A stretch of 64,000 bases of DNA from Toxonevra muliebris (GCA_963691655.1 OY829326.1:141254998-141318997); one strand, 5' to 3'; positions 33,960 to 48,044 are shown, counted from the first letter of the stretch. Translations and numbers: made by a program. The notes: a model not told the origin generated them from the sequence alone.

Positions 33960-35470
33960 GATAGTAATGATTACTTTAGGAATTGAATTCTTCTTCAATT
34001 ACAATTCATTGGAATTGCAATTGGCAATTAATATTTCTAATTCTTTGTAATCGAATTACATCTTCTATTCTATTCTTGAAAATTATAATTGGAAATTAAC
34101 ATTTCCAATTCCTCAGTAATGAAATTGAAAATTATAATTGGTAATTAACATTTCCAATTCCTCAGCAATGAAATTGGAAATTGTAATTGGTAATTAACAT
34201 TTCCAATTCCTTAGTAATGAAATTGGAAATTGTAATTGGTAATTAACATTTCCGATTCCTCAGTAATGAAATTGAAAATTGTAATTGGTAATTAACATTT
34301 CCAATTCCTTAGTAATGAAATTGAAAATTGTAATTGGTAATTAACATTTCCAATTCCTCAGTAATGAAATTGAAAATTGTAATTGGTAATTAACATTTCC
34401 AATTCCTTAGTAATGAAATTGAAAATTGTAATTGGTAATTAACATTTCCAATTCCTCAGTAATGAAATTGAAAATTGTAATTGGTAATTAACATTTCCAA
34501 TTCCTTAGTAATGAAATTGAAAATTGTAATTGGTAATTAACATTTCCAATTCCTCAGTAATGAAATTGGAACTTGTAATTGGTAATTAACATTTCCAATT
34601 CCTCAGTAATGAAATTGAAAATTGTAATTGGTAATTAATATTTCCAATTCCTCAGTAGTGAAATTGAAAATTGTAATTGGTAATTAACATTTTCAATTCC
34701 TCAGTAATGAAATTGGAACTTGTAATTGGTAATTAACATTTCCAGTTCCCCAGTAATGAAATTGGAAATTGTAATTGGTAAATAACATTTCCAATTCCTC
34801 AGTAAGGAAATTGAAAATTGTAATTGGTAATTAACATTTCCAATTCCTCAGTAAGGAAATTGAAAATTGTAATTGGTAATTAACATTTCCAATTCCTCTG
34901 TAATGGAACTGGAAAAATATTCTATTCCATTACGGAATTGTAGTTTGTTATTTACAATATGAAATTCCTTAAAGGAATTGAGAAAGTAGGTACTTAAAAA
35001 CTAATGAATTACTCCTTGAGTAATCAACTACTTTTATGGAATAATTTATCGAAAGTAATTAGTTTCATTTCGTTTTTTTTTACAAAAATCGTGCACATAA
35101 AAAGTATTGCTATAACAACAATATCACGCAACTACCATTTGCTTATTGGAACTGAAATCAAAAGGAATTAATTACAATTTTGGAATTCAATTCCATAAAA
35201 GTACTTGATTATTGTAAACAAAGAAAAAGAAATTTCTTAGCATTCAAGTAATTTCCTTTGAATAATTGAATATTTTAAATTACAGTTCAGTGATGGAATT
35301 GAAAATGGTTCCAGTTCCATTACTGGGGAATTGGAAATGTTAATTACCAGTTACAAATCCCAGAAATTGAATGACAAAAAAAAAAAAAATTAATCTCATC
35401 CCAAAGAATTGTAATTGGAAATTAATATTTTCAATTCCTTGAAATTATGAATGTAATTGTAATGGAATTG
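33960..35470. repeat. 49-bp minisatellite with flanking degenerate and inverted copies
   Basis: The core array at about 34080-34915 has a strict 49-bp period (for example GTAATTAACATTTCC at 34141 and 34190), about 17 copies. Each unit contains AATTGGAAAT and its complement ATTTCCAATT around an AT-rich centre and can form a hairpin. Two sub-variants alternate (CCTCAGTAATG and CCTTAGTAATG). Beyond the array, 35290-35350 has an inverted copy (AATTGGAAATGTTAATTACC). Confidence 0.9.
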
Positions 35471-37507
35471 AGTTTAACCATCTTTGAGAGGAACGAAACG
35501 CCGCAACGAATCGGTTCCATTTGGGTCACGGGAACTATCAAAATACCTAGAGGCAACTCTTAAAAACCGAAGCTCATTTAATGAATCTAACATGGAGGGA
35601 AGTCAAGAGATTGTCAGAAGATTTAAATGTTTTTCTTTCAGATTCGAGATTAGAATCGAGATGGCCAGACTAAAAAATTATATTAACGGTAGCATTTTTT
35701 TTGTGTGAAAAAAAACGAAAATCGTTCTAGAGCATGGTAATCATGTTTTCCATTGCAAACTCAAAAATAAGTTTCCTAAAGTTATTTCAAGATCAATTGC
35801 TATTCACCAATATCAAAATTCAAAAAAAAAAATTGATCTGTTACCCAAAAAAGGAAACATAAGTTATATTCTAAAATATTTCAAGATCATTTACTATAGC
35901 CTAATCACAATCAAATCAAACTTAAAAAACCAAAAATTCACAGATAGTTATGTAGTACCAAATAAGGATAGATATTCTAATAATGTTCAACCTTGCGCAA
36001 TATTTTGTTATTTACACTTGCCAAAACTTTACTGTATATGCAAAATTGTAATTATTTTTTATTTAAAGTTCATATTATTATTTAACAAATATTTAAATAA
36101 TTTGAAACTAGTTTCCATTTAAAACAAAAACTTAAACCCAAGTAACTCGTCAAAATGTCTCGTCGGGTGAAATATTGAAAGAAAAAAAATTATAGGTAAT
36201 AAATAAAAAATTAATAATAAAAAAAAACACAAATGTTACAAAAACCTTGACAATGAGTGAAATCTGCGTATTAGCGCATAAAAATTAAAATAAAAAAATA
36301 AAAAATAAGCAAAACAAAATTTACTATACCAAAATGAATTAGCAAAATAAAAGAAATATTTATGCGATATTTTAATTTAATTTTGTTTTTATTTTTGCAG
36401 CGTATTTAGCGATTTGTTTTTACTATGTTTATGTGTGTGTGTGTGTGTGTGTATAGTTTAGTCGTATTTAATGAATTAATAAGCACGTGTTTTTGCATCT
36501 TCACTTTGATCGTTTGTCCGTCCGTCTGGCTGACTGCTAACGACAGCCAACAACCACGTTCATTCGCCTTTTATATTTGTAAGACGGAAGAGATGAAGGA
36601 AGACCATGGCTTGCAGTAGGCAAACCGACTGACTGGTAGTGGCGTAATGTGTGGGGAAAGGGGCATGGTTAGTTTTGTTGTTATTACTGCCTGCATCACC
36701 ATTTATTTAAATTTAATATTAATGCTACTAACACACAACTACACCGCATATGTATTGAAGTAACTCTCGGTCAGTCTGTTTGTCTCTGTAGCTGTGATAG
36801 TGTGATATAGTCTTAGTCATGCTAACTAAAAGAAAAAACAATAATACAACTAAAAATAGTAAAACTGGTATTTTTTTTTTTGCATATTCTGGGAAGCAAA
36901 TGCAAATTTTTCGGTTTTTATTTTTTTTGCTTTTTGGTAAAATTTTCAATTTTATTTCCGCAAAAAATTTGCATGTGGAGGTGTGAGACTTAACTAAATA
37001 TTGCGTAAATACATATTTATGCATATAGTTATGCACACTATGAAGATAATATGAGACAAAGATTAGTATCAAAAGTTAGCACCTGCTACCAAAAACTCAA
37101 AGTACGTCATAGTGGCGGTTTCAGGGTAGTTTTTTATGACTTTACTTCCACATTGGAGGCTTTGCATGATTGAATTATGTGATATTTATAACAAAAGTTA
37201 GATCTGTCTCTAGCAAAGGCTAGGTCCACCAGAAACAGTAATTCAGAGTAACTGAAGTATAATACTAGAAGAATATTGTGCTGAACATTTTTCCTGAAGA
37301 AAGCTATTTCTACCTGTATTATAAGGTCAGAGGAGCCGCTTCACTTAAACAATGAGTACGCAAACTTTAAAAGCTAGAGGTTAGAAATCTAAGACAAAAT
37401 TGTTTCTTATAAAAACATTAGTAATTTGTTTTTCTTATCAATCCACACCTCTACTCCTTGCACCAATTTTTAGTAAATTTAATGAAAAAAAAAATCAATA
37501 CGATATG
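35471..37507. other. AT-rich sequence with TG microsatellite
   Basis: The (TG)n run is at 36434-36453. The 74-codon ORF at 35484-35708 (MRGTKRRNESVPFGSREL...) is the least AT-biased piece but shows no recognisable domain and may be transposon debris. Confidence 0.45.
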
Positions 37508-39470
37508 AACTTGAACCTGAAGAAACTTGAACCTGAAGAAACTTGAACTTGAAGAAACTTGAACCTAAAGAAACTTGACCCTGAAGAAATTTGAACCTAA
37601 AGAAACTTGAACCTAAAGAAACTTGAGCCTAAAGAAACTTGAACTTGAAGAAACTTGAACCTAAAGAAACTTGAGCCTGAAGAAATTTGAACTTGAAGAA
37701 ACTTGAACCTAAAGAAACTTGAACCTAAAGAAACTTGAACTTGAAGAAACTTGAACCTAAAGAAACTTGAGCCTGAAGAAATTTGAACTTGAAGAAACTT
37801 GAACCTAAAGAAACTTGAACCTGAAGAAACTTGAACTTGAAGAAACTTGAACCCAAAGAAACTTGAACCTGAAGAAATTTTAACCTAAAGAAACTTGAAC
37901 CCAAAGAAACTTGATCCTGAAGAAACTTGAACTTGAAGAAACTTGAACCCAAAGAAACTGGAACCTGAAGAAATTTTAACCTAAAGAAACTTGAACCTAA
38001 AGAAACTTGAACTTGAAGATACTTGAACCTAAAAATCCTTGGTCCTGAAAAAAACTGAAGCCTGAATCTGGTGTAATTTGAAACTGAAGAATTTTGAACT
38101 TGAAGAAGCTTGTCTCTGAAGAAATATAAACCTTTGGAAATTTAAACCAGAAGAAACTTGAGCCTGAAAACCTTAAACTGGAAGGAACAAGAAATTGAAG
38201 GAATTTTAATGTGAACAAACTTAAACCTAATGAAACTGTAATCAATAAAAAAATGATCTGAAGAGCTATACCCTGAAGAAACTAGCACCTGAAGAAACTT
38301 AAACTTGAACCTAAAGAAACTTGAACCGGAACAAGCTTGAAAAAAAGCTGAAAGAACTGCGACCAAAAAAACTTGATCTGAAGAAACATTAACCTATAGA
38401 AACCACAGCCTGAAGGAACTTGAAACTAGAGAAATTCGAATGTGAAAAACTTTTAACCCGAACTTGAAGATACTTGAACCTGAAGGATCTTGAATCGGAA
38501 GGAACATAAGCCAGAAGAAATTTAAACTTGAAGGAACTATAACCAAAGAAAAAGTGACTGAAAAACTTGAGCTTGAAGAAATTAAAACCTGAAAGAGTTG
38601 AAGCCTGAGAAAGTTCGAAACTAAAGAAACTTGAACCAGAAGAAACTTCAATTCGTGTACAAATATACCTCATACAATATAAATATATGCAAAAAGTTCG
38701 ATCCAGGTTTTCCATGGGCTGTTGTGCCATAATAGTAAATGTAGTAGAAGAAATTTGATTCTGAAAAAACTGAAGAAACTTTAAGCTCAAGAAACATAAA
38801 CCTTTAGAAACTTCAACCTGGAGGAACTGCAAATTTAAGGATCTGGAAACTGAAGAGACTTGAAATTGAGGAAACTTGAAATTGAAGAAACTTGAAACTG
38901 AAGAAATTTGAACATGAAAACACTTGAGCTTTAAGAAGCCTGAATCTAAAAGAAGTTGAAACTGACGAAACATAGATATGAAAAAGTTGTAATCTGAAAA
39001 AAAATTGGTTTGAAAAAACTTGAACCTGAAAACCCTCGAAATTAAAGAAACTTGAATCTGAAATAACTGAAATTTGAAGAAACTTTCAGTTCAAGAAGTT
39101 TAAACCTAACGAAACTTTGACTGTACGAACAGAAAGCTTGAGGATCTGGAATATAAAGAAACTCAAAACTGAAGGGGACTTAAACCTGAAAAGACTTGAA
39201 CCCTGAGGAGCCTGAAAATCTGAATGAGCTTGAAATTGAGGAAAATTGTATATAAATAAATTTTAACCTGAGTAAAAATGATCTGAAAAAACTTTAACGT
39301 AAATGGATTTAAACTTGATGGAACTTGAACTTGAAAAAACTTTAACCTGAAGAAACTTGAACCTCAAAAAACTTGATCTGAAGAAATATTATCCTCATAA
39401 AATCATGATCTTGAAGAAAAGCGAACTTGAAGGAACTGGAAGCTAGTGAAACTTATAAACGAAATATGTT
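37508..39470. repeat. 16-bp minisatellite (GAACCTGAAGAAACTT unit), degrading rightwards
   Basis: 37508-38035 is a tight array. The unit has two main variants (GAACYTGAAGAAACTT and GAACCTAAAGAAACTT). From 38035 to about 39470 the same word recurs in ever more diverged form. Because 16 is not a multiple of 3, minus-strand translation repeats every 16 residues (GSSFFKFKFLQVQVSL); the minus ORFs at 37725-38973 are by-products. Confidence 0.92.
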
Positions 39471-40066
39471 TAAAAAACTGAGTGCATTTCTAGATTATAA
39501 AAAATCAGAGCAAAATCGGTATATTCTTAACAAACAGAAAGGAATTACCAATTTGACAATTTACTATACTTGCTAGCTATTTGATTCGTAAATTATTTAA
39601 AAAAAGAAACTTTGCAATATTGAAAAATTTGCATTAAACGGAAGAGGTATATTTGTTTTCCTGTTGACCTCTAAAAGCAACACATTATTTTAGATTTTAT
39701 TAATAAGTTTTATTTTGGTTTTTGTTGCTATTACTATTGCTGTTATTGTTGTTGTTTTTACACACAGCATCTAAGCTTCTGCGTTTATGAGAACGCAAAC
39801 ACAAAGAAATACACATACATCTATGTAGAATAAGGCATATCCATTTTTCAAAAACTAATTAGATCTAATAGATATAACCAGCAATATTTATAGAAAACTT
39901 AAAATAGATTCAACATATAAAAGTGTTTTTCAAAAACTGGCCTAAATCGAGTTTTCGAAGTAACAATTACCGGCGAATTCTTTTTCAAACAAATTTTCTG
40001 GATTTCTCCAGTTCCGAAAAAGTTAAAATACTCCGTTTTGCTTCTAATGAACTTAACGTAAACGAG
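39471..40066. other. AT-rich spacer
   Basis: Nothing recognised besides a TTGTTGTT-rich run near 39740. Confidence 0.5.
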
Positions 40067-41340
40067 GGTAATTCGGATCGATTTTGTTTTGCCAATAACT
40101 TTTTTTTAGTATTTTTTCAAAATTACATCCTTTTTCGAAACGAACGATGGTATGTAACACTTATTTCAATTATTTCAAGTTAATCAGTTTTGAGCGAAGA
40201 AACAAACAGTGAACTTATTTTTATACAAAGCCTTAGCAAATAATATAAGAAACCCACAAATTTTATAACAATAATAACTTTTGTACTGGTAAATATTTGT
40301 ATGTAATTTATATAGCGTTTTGTTCACTAAACATTCGGCTATAGTTTGGTAAAAATAAGCACAATTTTAGAAATCATACTAAGAAAGAAATTGAGTTTTA
40401 AAATCGATCCGAATTACCAGCATGCGTTTTTCTGCTTGCATATAATTCGGATCGATGATCCGAATTACCAGCAAATGAGGTGTTTGCATAATTACAAAAT
40501 TTAGAAAAACTATAAAGTTTTAATTAATGCAAGTTTTTTAGTTGTGATTTAGATATAATAGATGATGTTTGGAGGTAATTCGGATCGACTCTTTGTTTGG
40601 AGAGTTTTTGTGGAATTTGAGTGCAAAGTTTAGATCAACTTGAAAAATATTTTGAATTTTAGTCAAAAATTTTGCATTTTAAAATTGAAATTTTTTTCTA
40701 TTGAAATATTAATTGAAATTAGTAGCGTTTCTTAAAGTTATACCAATTTTGAAACTAACTAGTAATTTTTAGTCAAATTTTATTAATTTAGCTCTATATG
40801 TAATCCGAAGATTTTTGCGAAAATACCACGCCCAATTTGAGATACGATAAAATTTTATAGCCCATAACTTAACATACAAACAAATGCATCTCTATACCAA
40901 ATTTCATGAAGATCGGGCAAACGGTATACTATGATTACATAAGGAAAATACATAGATTTGGACAACAATTTGTAGGTATGTGTGTGTATGTATTTACGCA
41001 TACATACATACATTTTTTTATATGTATATTTTCCTTAAACATCAAATTTATCTTTTGCATCTAAATAAACCTCAAATTAAAGAAACTTTGCTATAAATTT
41101 TGCTGATCTAAATTACATGCACACTCAATTTTTCGATCCGAATTACATGCAATCCATTTTTTTCGAAGTGACGTTTCCTAAGTAACTATTGAAAAACTAA
41201 CTATTGGTAGTTAGCAACTTTAAAAGAGGAAGAAATATGATTTAATTTTGTATCAAAACATTTTTTTTTTTTTCATAAATCTGTAATCCTTATTTTTAGC
41301 GCTCAAAGTTTCCCTTGCTAAAATCGATCCAAATTACCCT
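40067..41340. repeat. Cluster of GGTAATTCGGATCGAT motifs in both orientations
   Basis: Forward copies at 40067, 40444 (partial) and 40574. Inverted copies ATCGATCCGAATTACC at 40403 and 40457 (partial), CGATCCGAATTACATGC at 41134, a diverged one at 41105, and ATCGATCCAAATTACCCT at 41323. The outermost pair faces inward as imperfect inverted repeats, which would fit a terminal-repeat transposon of about 1.28 kb, though I see no target duplication. Confidence 0.6.
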
Positions 41341-44300
41341 CATTTGCGTTATGCGTATTTAGTTATTTATGAGTTCCTATGTATTAGGCGATAAAATGAA
41401 ATTCATAAAACTTAAAGAACATAAAGATTGCTTGTTATAAATTGCAACACATGCAGCAATGAAACAACTTTAAAACAAAATATATATGTATTTTACACGT
41501 TTCTTTATTTATGAAGCGTTTAGACTAAAGTCTACGTATTCGATGCTAGCAACGCAGCAACCAATTCCTATCATGACGACGATTGTTTGAAAATCATTTA
41601 AATTCTACGTACTTATTAACTTTTTGTTAGATGTTCTGAGATCAACATAATTTTATGATTATTTTAAGGCATTTATTTAGTGGGCGATATATTTTATGAT
41701 TTCATATTGAATCAAAAATGTTTTGCACAAACAAAAGTTCAATAATATAAATTCAGGAAGTCAAAATTAAATCCTTGAATTTAATTGTAATTTAAATAAT
41801 TATTATTTGGAAAAATAAATTGTACTTATTTTTTCTTTTATTGCATAAATTTCTATTTTACAATTATAATATTCCCACAAATTACACTGTACAACAAAAT
41901 GAATCTTTATAATAGTATATAAGTTGTGGCCCAATTTTTCACCAATATTTCTGGCCGCTGATTTCGAATCTATAAAAGTTTTTTTTAAATTTTTTTTTTT
42001 TTTTTTTGGTTTTCTTCACCAATTGTGCAATTTTAAGAGTTTTGGATGAAAAAGAATATGTTCTTATAAGATTAACATTTTTTGTATATATTGATAGATC
42101 TTCGTTTATTCTCCTGACTTTCTTTTCTTTTTACATAAATGTCCTATGGTTCCAAGTATGGATAAAGAGCCATATGAAAAGAGTTCGTAATATATAATTT
42201 TCTATCCAAAAAACAATTTTCTTTTCTTTTTTTCTTACTAAAACAAAGTTTACAGATTTTTATTGTTCAGTGGTGTATAGTAAAATTTGATGGGCAACAT
42301 ACTTCTTGAACATATTAACCCCCTATCAACCCTCGTAATGGATCGAAAAAGTAACTTTTTTCGAAAAGAACAAAAAATACACATAATGGTGGGCGCCAAA
42401 AGGTTAATATGTTGGAAGAAAATATTCTACGAAAAATTCGACTATAAATTGCTGAACTTACAAGCAAACTGTGATGCAAAACTAACAATTTGTCTTATGG
42501 TTTATTATACTTAATCTGTTAGAAATGGGCAAACTTTAAACCCGCGTAAAAAAATTAGACGTAAACTTTTAAATCACCGAGACCCGTATAATTTTATTTT
42601 CCGAGTTCTATCAGAATCCACTTTCAGGACCTTCTTATTTTTGAAAAACTTAATTTTTGTCGCACAGTGTAGTGAAAAAAAAATCGAAATATACAAAATA
42701 AAGATATTTCTGATATGAAAAGCTGTGATAAGCTTAATTCTTTTAGAGCCTGCCACCACATTTGTACGGAAAGAATCTGGCAAGAGTTAAACGCTTTCGT
42801 TATGTTGAATAATGTAAATGGATTAACTTAATTTTTTACAATTTTTTTGTTGGGATTGAAAGGGTTAATAAAAAGTTGAAGGAGCAGCAATGACATCCTT
42901 TTTCCATTCCCCTCATTCTCAACGATGGTTTGGCATTCTCTGAGTATTGTCTGCTCTCATTTTTAACCGAGCAACATGTTTTTAAGTAAACAATATTAAC
43001 CCATTAGTGAATTGAAAAACATATGGGGTGTACACAGTTGATTGTAAACTATATGAAATATTGTAAAATTTTTAATTAGAGAGTTTGAGAGGATTTACAT
43101 GAAATGAGAAATTTGAACCAGATCTGATGAAACTGTGTGACTGAGATATTTATGGAAAAAATGTTATCCCAACATACAGCGGTCTACTTCCAAAAACATT
43201 TCAATATCCCATTAAAAACCCGTCTTCAATTTACAGAATGGGGACAACCGTGGTGAAAAATGCTTGTTATTGCACCCGAACCATTGGGATTGAGGTCTAT
43301 AATGCGAGTCAGGGTCTTCAGAGTATCGTCAATGTTCATATTTAATATAACGAGCACAAAATAAATGTAACACAAATTTATTTTCAAGTATTTATATCGG
43401 TGGTACTATTTTATGTATGTATATACAAGCTACTTTCATGTTACTGAACTAAAGAACTCTTCATACACACACTACACTCATACCAAAAAAAAAAAAAAAA
43501 CGACTAGTGGCAGCTTAACTCCCACTTAAAACTTTAGTTACTTTGTCGCATGCCTTTTTTTTATTTATGCATGAAGTAAAGTCAAATAGTCTGATTTTAA
43601 AAAGTTCAAAAGCATTTTTAAAATAAACAAACAAAAAAAAAAAAACGAAAAGGGAGAGAATCAAAAGCACAGAAGCAAAAAGAAGTCAGCAAAACAACCA
43701 CATGCATTCTATATCAACTTGTATTACTACTCAACGCTACTGTTGCCAAGTGGCGCCAACTGAAATCATCATCATCATCATCCACGAAGCAGCAACAAAC
43801 CCAAAAGCGCTATAAGCAAACGTCAATACCACTGCCACCATCATCAACAGCGCAACAATAACAGCAACATCACGATAAACCGCTAGCAACCAACATTAAA
43901 ATCACCCACCCACAACTAGTTATAATGCAACGGCAATACATTTGCACTTCAATGCACTGCCAGGGTTGCATACTACTGACATATACTGTAACTGTGTAGT
44001 GTTTGATGGAAGTCAGGCAGGCAGGCAGGCATGCAGGCAAACAGGCAAGCAGCTATAATGAAGATGATGGTAAAAACTACCACAACCACTTGCACAAACA
44101 ACACTCACTAGAGGGTTGATGTTGATTATGACGATGACTGAGTAATGGCAACAGCCACAGCAACAGCAAAAATGTAGTTCAATGATCGACAAAAAGGTGA
44201 AGGAAACTTTAAACTACATATTTGCATTTATTTGTTTGTATATGTGTGTGTGTAAGAGCATATTTGTACTGTATGCGCTTATATATAATATATATGTATG

Positions 44301-46949
44301 CAACATGCACATACATACATACATACATTTAAAATAGTCATCAGGGAGTAAAAGGCGAATGAAACATACTCATATAGTCAATTCAAGCCAAAGTGCATAT
44401 AAAGTCTGTCTCTACATTCTATGAGTGTTTGTACATGTACTAACTAGAGAGACAGAGAGAGAGAGAGAGAAGAGCAAAAGTTAGTGTATGTGTGTTTATA
44501 ATGCGGAAGCATTGAAGCTCAAATATAGGACAACCATTTCATTTCATTTTGTTTTACTTATTTTTTGTACTTTTTTTTTTGGCTGTTGTTGTAAGAAGCA
44601 TAAAAGTTGAAAGTGCTTCAAGTTACTTTGACATGAAATTTGCAGGCAGAAGAATGTGTGTTTCTCAGTTGAAGGAATTAAGCTTAAATAAAATTCAAGT
44701 GCTTCAACTCCACAAATTTTAAAGTGCACAGAAAAATATTTCTAAACAGAATTAGTTGGCATTTGAAGAAACACAATTAAAGTTATAGAAGAGGTAGATC
44801 TTAATAATTAAATGCAGAGAAATATGGGGATCTCAAATCAGTTAAGAACTACACCTCGTAAATAAGTTTTCGAATGAGAAGAAAGTATGTTCTTTAAGAA
44901 AATATGTTCCTTTACATTTCAGTTCTTATAAAAACTTTCAGCCAACACTGTATACATATTTTTGTTTAGATACATTTCTCCAGCAACATTTTGTATCAAA
45001 ATTGACGTATAAACTTTTTTGTTGCTTTCAATGAAAGCTTTTCTCACTGCTCTCCCGCGTACTATGCAAAAATTGAATTGCATTTGTGTGCAAAAACAAA
45101 AAACAAGATTGCAAACGCAAGTATGCGCTCAGTTCATACTCAGTTTTTACTTTGTCGCTTACTTCTCAATATTTTTGTTCTTGCATATACATATACAAAG
45201 CATGTGTTTTGAAAAAATTTGTTGCTATTTTTGTGTGCAAAATTAACAAAAAAAAAAAAACACAAAAATTGCAAGCGTCATTATCATCATTCACGCCCTC
45301 TCTCTTTCATATGCTCTATTGCTGTTCCTGAAGCTTAGAAGTGCGCACACAATTTGCAATATATTGGTGTAGGTCGTGAAAAAATGTGATATATGCGAAA
45401 AGCTAAAGACTGAAAAAAAAAAATGAAAGCCGAAATAGAAACGATGAACGAAGGCTACAACAACGATTAGTTCTTTTTTTGTATAATAAAATCCACACAC
45501 GAGGACAAGAAAGTGAAAGGGAGAGAGAAAGAGAATGAGAGATAATGGCAGTGGTGCTTTGACAATGCACTAGCAAGGATGTGCAGTAGATATTTAACTT
45601 AAAGAGAGAGAGAGAGACAGAGAAGTGTTAGTACAATAGAATAAAACAAATACAGTGGTATAAATTTTTTATTTTTTTTTCTAAATTTTATTCAATTGAA
45701 AATGAAAGGAAACATTCTTCTAAAATAAAAATTTTAAAAATAGCTGATTTCAGTATAGGACTTATCTCCCTTCCTTTTAATAGTGAAATTTTTTTTTCAT
45801 TATTATAAAATACTCGTAAAGGGTTAACAACCTCTACAAACAAGTTTTTATATGTTGATATACCTGTGTATATTACAAATATTTCATCTTTTTACCCAAT
45901 TTTTTTCGACTGCAATCAAATGTAACTAATTTTATTCAAAACAAAATGAAGCTTCATATAGAGCTACTAAGAAAAAATAGAAAGCCGTAAAAAAAATGAA
46001 TTGGCTTTATATAAAAACAAAAACAACAATTCCTAATAATGATAGATTATGAAGCAAATTCATATATATATCAAACAAAAAAACAACACTTGTGCATACT
46101 GTACTTATTTTTATCATTATCATTATTGATACAGTGAGGCACATGCCTAAACTAGAAAATTCGATGAAAATAAATGATAGTGTTATCATTAGCTGCATTT
46201 TTAGTAATAAATTATGTGTAGAAAGTGTTGTTGAAGTTGAAAGAAAATGCTCTAGGAGAAATTGTCTTGCACTTGTTTTACATTTATCATAAATAAACAC
46301 TCATAAAAGATATGCCTACCTATACTTCCGTCCACATAAAATAAAACATTGAAATTGGTTACAAAATTTTCATAACAGCAACAACAACAAATATAATTTC
46401 CTTAATGAAGTTAAACTCTATAAAATTCAAAAATTGAAAAACGACAAAACAAATTACATAAATTAACAATAAAACAAAATTTTGACAAAAAAAAGAAAAA
46501 AAAAAAGAATACGATCTATGTATTTGACACATATTTTTCTATTAGGGCACGAAAAAAAAATAAATAAATAACTGTCTGCTGTTAAATATTTACTTAATTT
46601 TGAATACAGTGGGAATATAGTGTAAATTGAGGAAATAAAAAATGTACAGAAAAATTAGTTTACTTTATGAAATTTGATTGCGAACTATTAAAGAAAAAAT
46701 TCCTAATTTCGGAATCGGAAATCTTTTGAGTTTGGGAAAAATTCAATTCTTAAGTTCCCGATCCTTAGGGTTTTGTGAGTTAAGAGGCAGCTAAAGAGAA
46801 GGATGAAATTCGATCTTCAAGTTTTTTAAAAAGGTCATTTAATTTACTATACCATTTGCTAGTTATGCGGGCTTAAAGGTATATGTATTTTCTTTTTTCA
46901 AAATGTTATATCGCTAATTCCAACTCAACATTGCCGATTGAGGCACACA
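41341..46949. other. AT-rich sequence with microsatellites, no gene recognised
   Basis: Poly-T at 41988-42007, poly-A at 43484-43500, ATC trinucleotides near 43770, GCAG-type tetranucleotide repeats at 44016-44050 (GGCAGGCAGGCAGGCATGCAGG-like), GA runs at 44450-44470 and 45605-45620, and CATA repeats near 44310. A GC-richer CAACAGCAACA-rich patch at 43740-44180 resembles fly 5'UTR or enhancer DNA but has no supporting splice or start signal. Confidence 0.45.
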
Positions 46950-48036
46950 CAGTGGCGGGTCCAGAGGGGGAGCTATGGGTGCTGAAGCCCCTCCCAGAAC
47001 TCGATTATATTGATTTACCAAATATACACGAGGAGCAATATATTTGCCGTAACCAGTGATTTTTGAGAGGACTCAATATACTTAGGTTTTTCTTAAAAAA
47101 GCCATCAGCAGTGAAAAGCATTTGGTTTCAACAAACGAAGAACTTCAGGATATAAAATATTTAATATAAAATATATATTAATATTTAAATATTTAAATGT
47201 GAACGGAAATTTGAATCAATTCTGATTAGCCGCCATGCTGGACGTACCAATAAGATCAAATTTTTTGCTCAGGCCAGCGTCTATTCAGCGTTTGAACTGG
47301 TTTCTGGTCTAAATTTTTGTTTGCTCTTAATTTGTATTTGGCATCCTTTTAGCCTTTTTTTTTATCTAAATCTTAGTTTGAGTTGTGGTTAAAATTTTGG
47401 TCTAAATTGGCTTGATTTTGAGACGATTTTTAGTCTGAAATTGTTCTAAATTTTGTTTTAAGTTTTGGTCTTAATTCGGCTGGATTTTTTGTGTAATTTG
47501 TAGTCTGAACTCGGTCTAACATTTTCTACTTTTGGTCTGTATTTGAGTTAAAATTTTTTTAGTGTGAAAATTTATCAGACATTTCCACTGGTTTTTGGTC
47601 TGAATTTAAGTTTTCTTTCGTTTGGTATTTGGCGTCCTTTTCGCCTATGATTTTGTCTAACTAATAGTCTGAATTTGGTTTCATTTCGATCGATATTTGT
47701 TGGAATTTTGGTCCGATTCGTTGTCTGAATATTGTTTTTTTTTTTAACCAAGGTTTTGGTCTGAATTTGGCCTCATTTTAATCCAGATTTTTGATATGAT
47801 TTTGGACCTTTTCTTGGTTTGAACCTCGATCTGAAAAAGTGTTTGAATTTTAGTTGGAACTTTTTTCGAAATTTCCATTCAATTTTAGTTTGAATTTTGG
47901 ATTCAGTTTTGTTTCAATTATCTTTTAATTGAACATTGATAAATTTTTTTGGTTTTGATCGATATTGAGTCTGATATTTATCCTTTAATTTAGTAATAAC
48001 AGCCCCCTCCAAACCCAAAGCCTAGAGCCGCCACTG
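46950..48036. mobile_element. Non-autonomous hAT element with 8-bp target duplication
   Basis: Left CAGTGGCGGGTCCAG, right reverse complement CAGTGGCGGCTCTAG, flanked by GGCACACA at 46942-46949 and 48037-48044. CAGTGGCGG termini with 8-bp duplication are typical of hAT. The interior from about 47280 to 47980 is a degenerate tandem of TTTTGGTCTGAATTTGG-like words and has no transposase. The right duplication runs into a CA microsatellite, but the GG start makes the 8-mer match specific. Confidence 0.88.
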
Positions 48037-48044
48037 GGCACACA

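Noticed and set aside
34080..34915. Possible CRISPR-like array
   Set aside because: Contiguous 49-bp tandem units with no unique spacers, in a eukaryotic genome.
37725..38973. Minus ORFs with Phe/Lys/Ser repeats (up to 194 codons)
   Set aside because: Translations of the 16-bp minisatellite; repeat period and decay follow the DNA and not codons.
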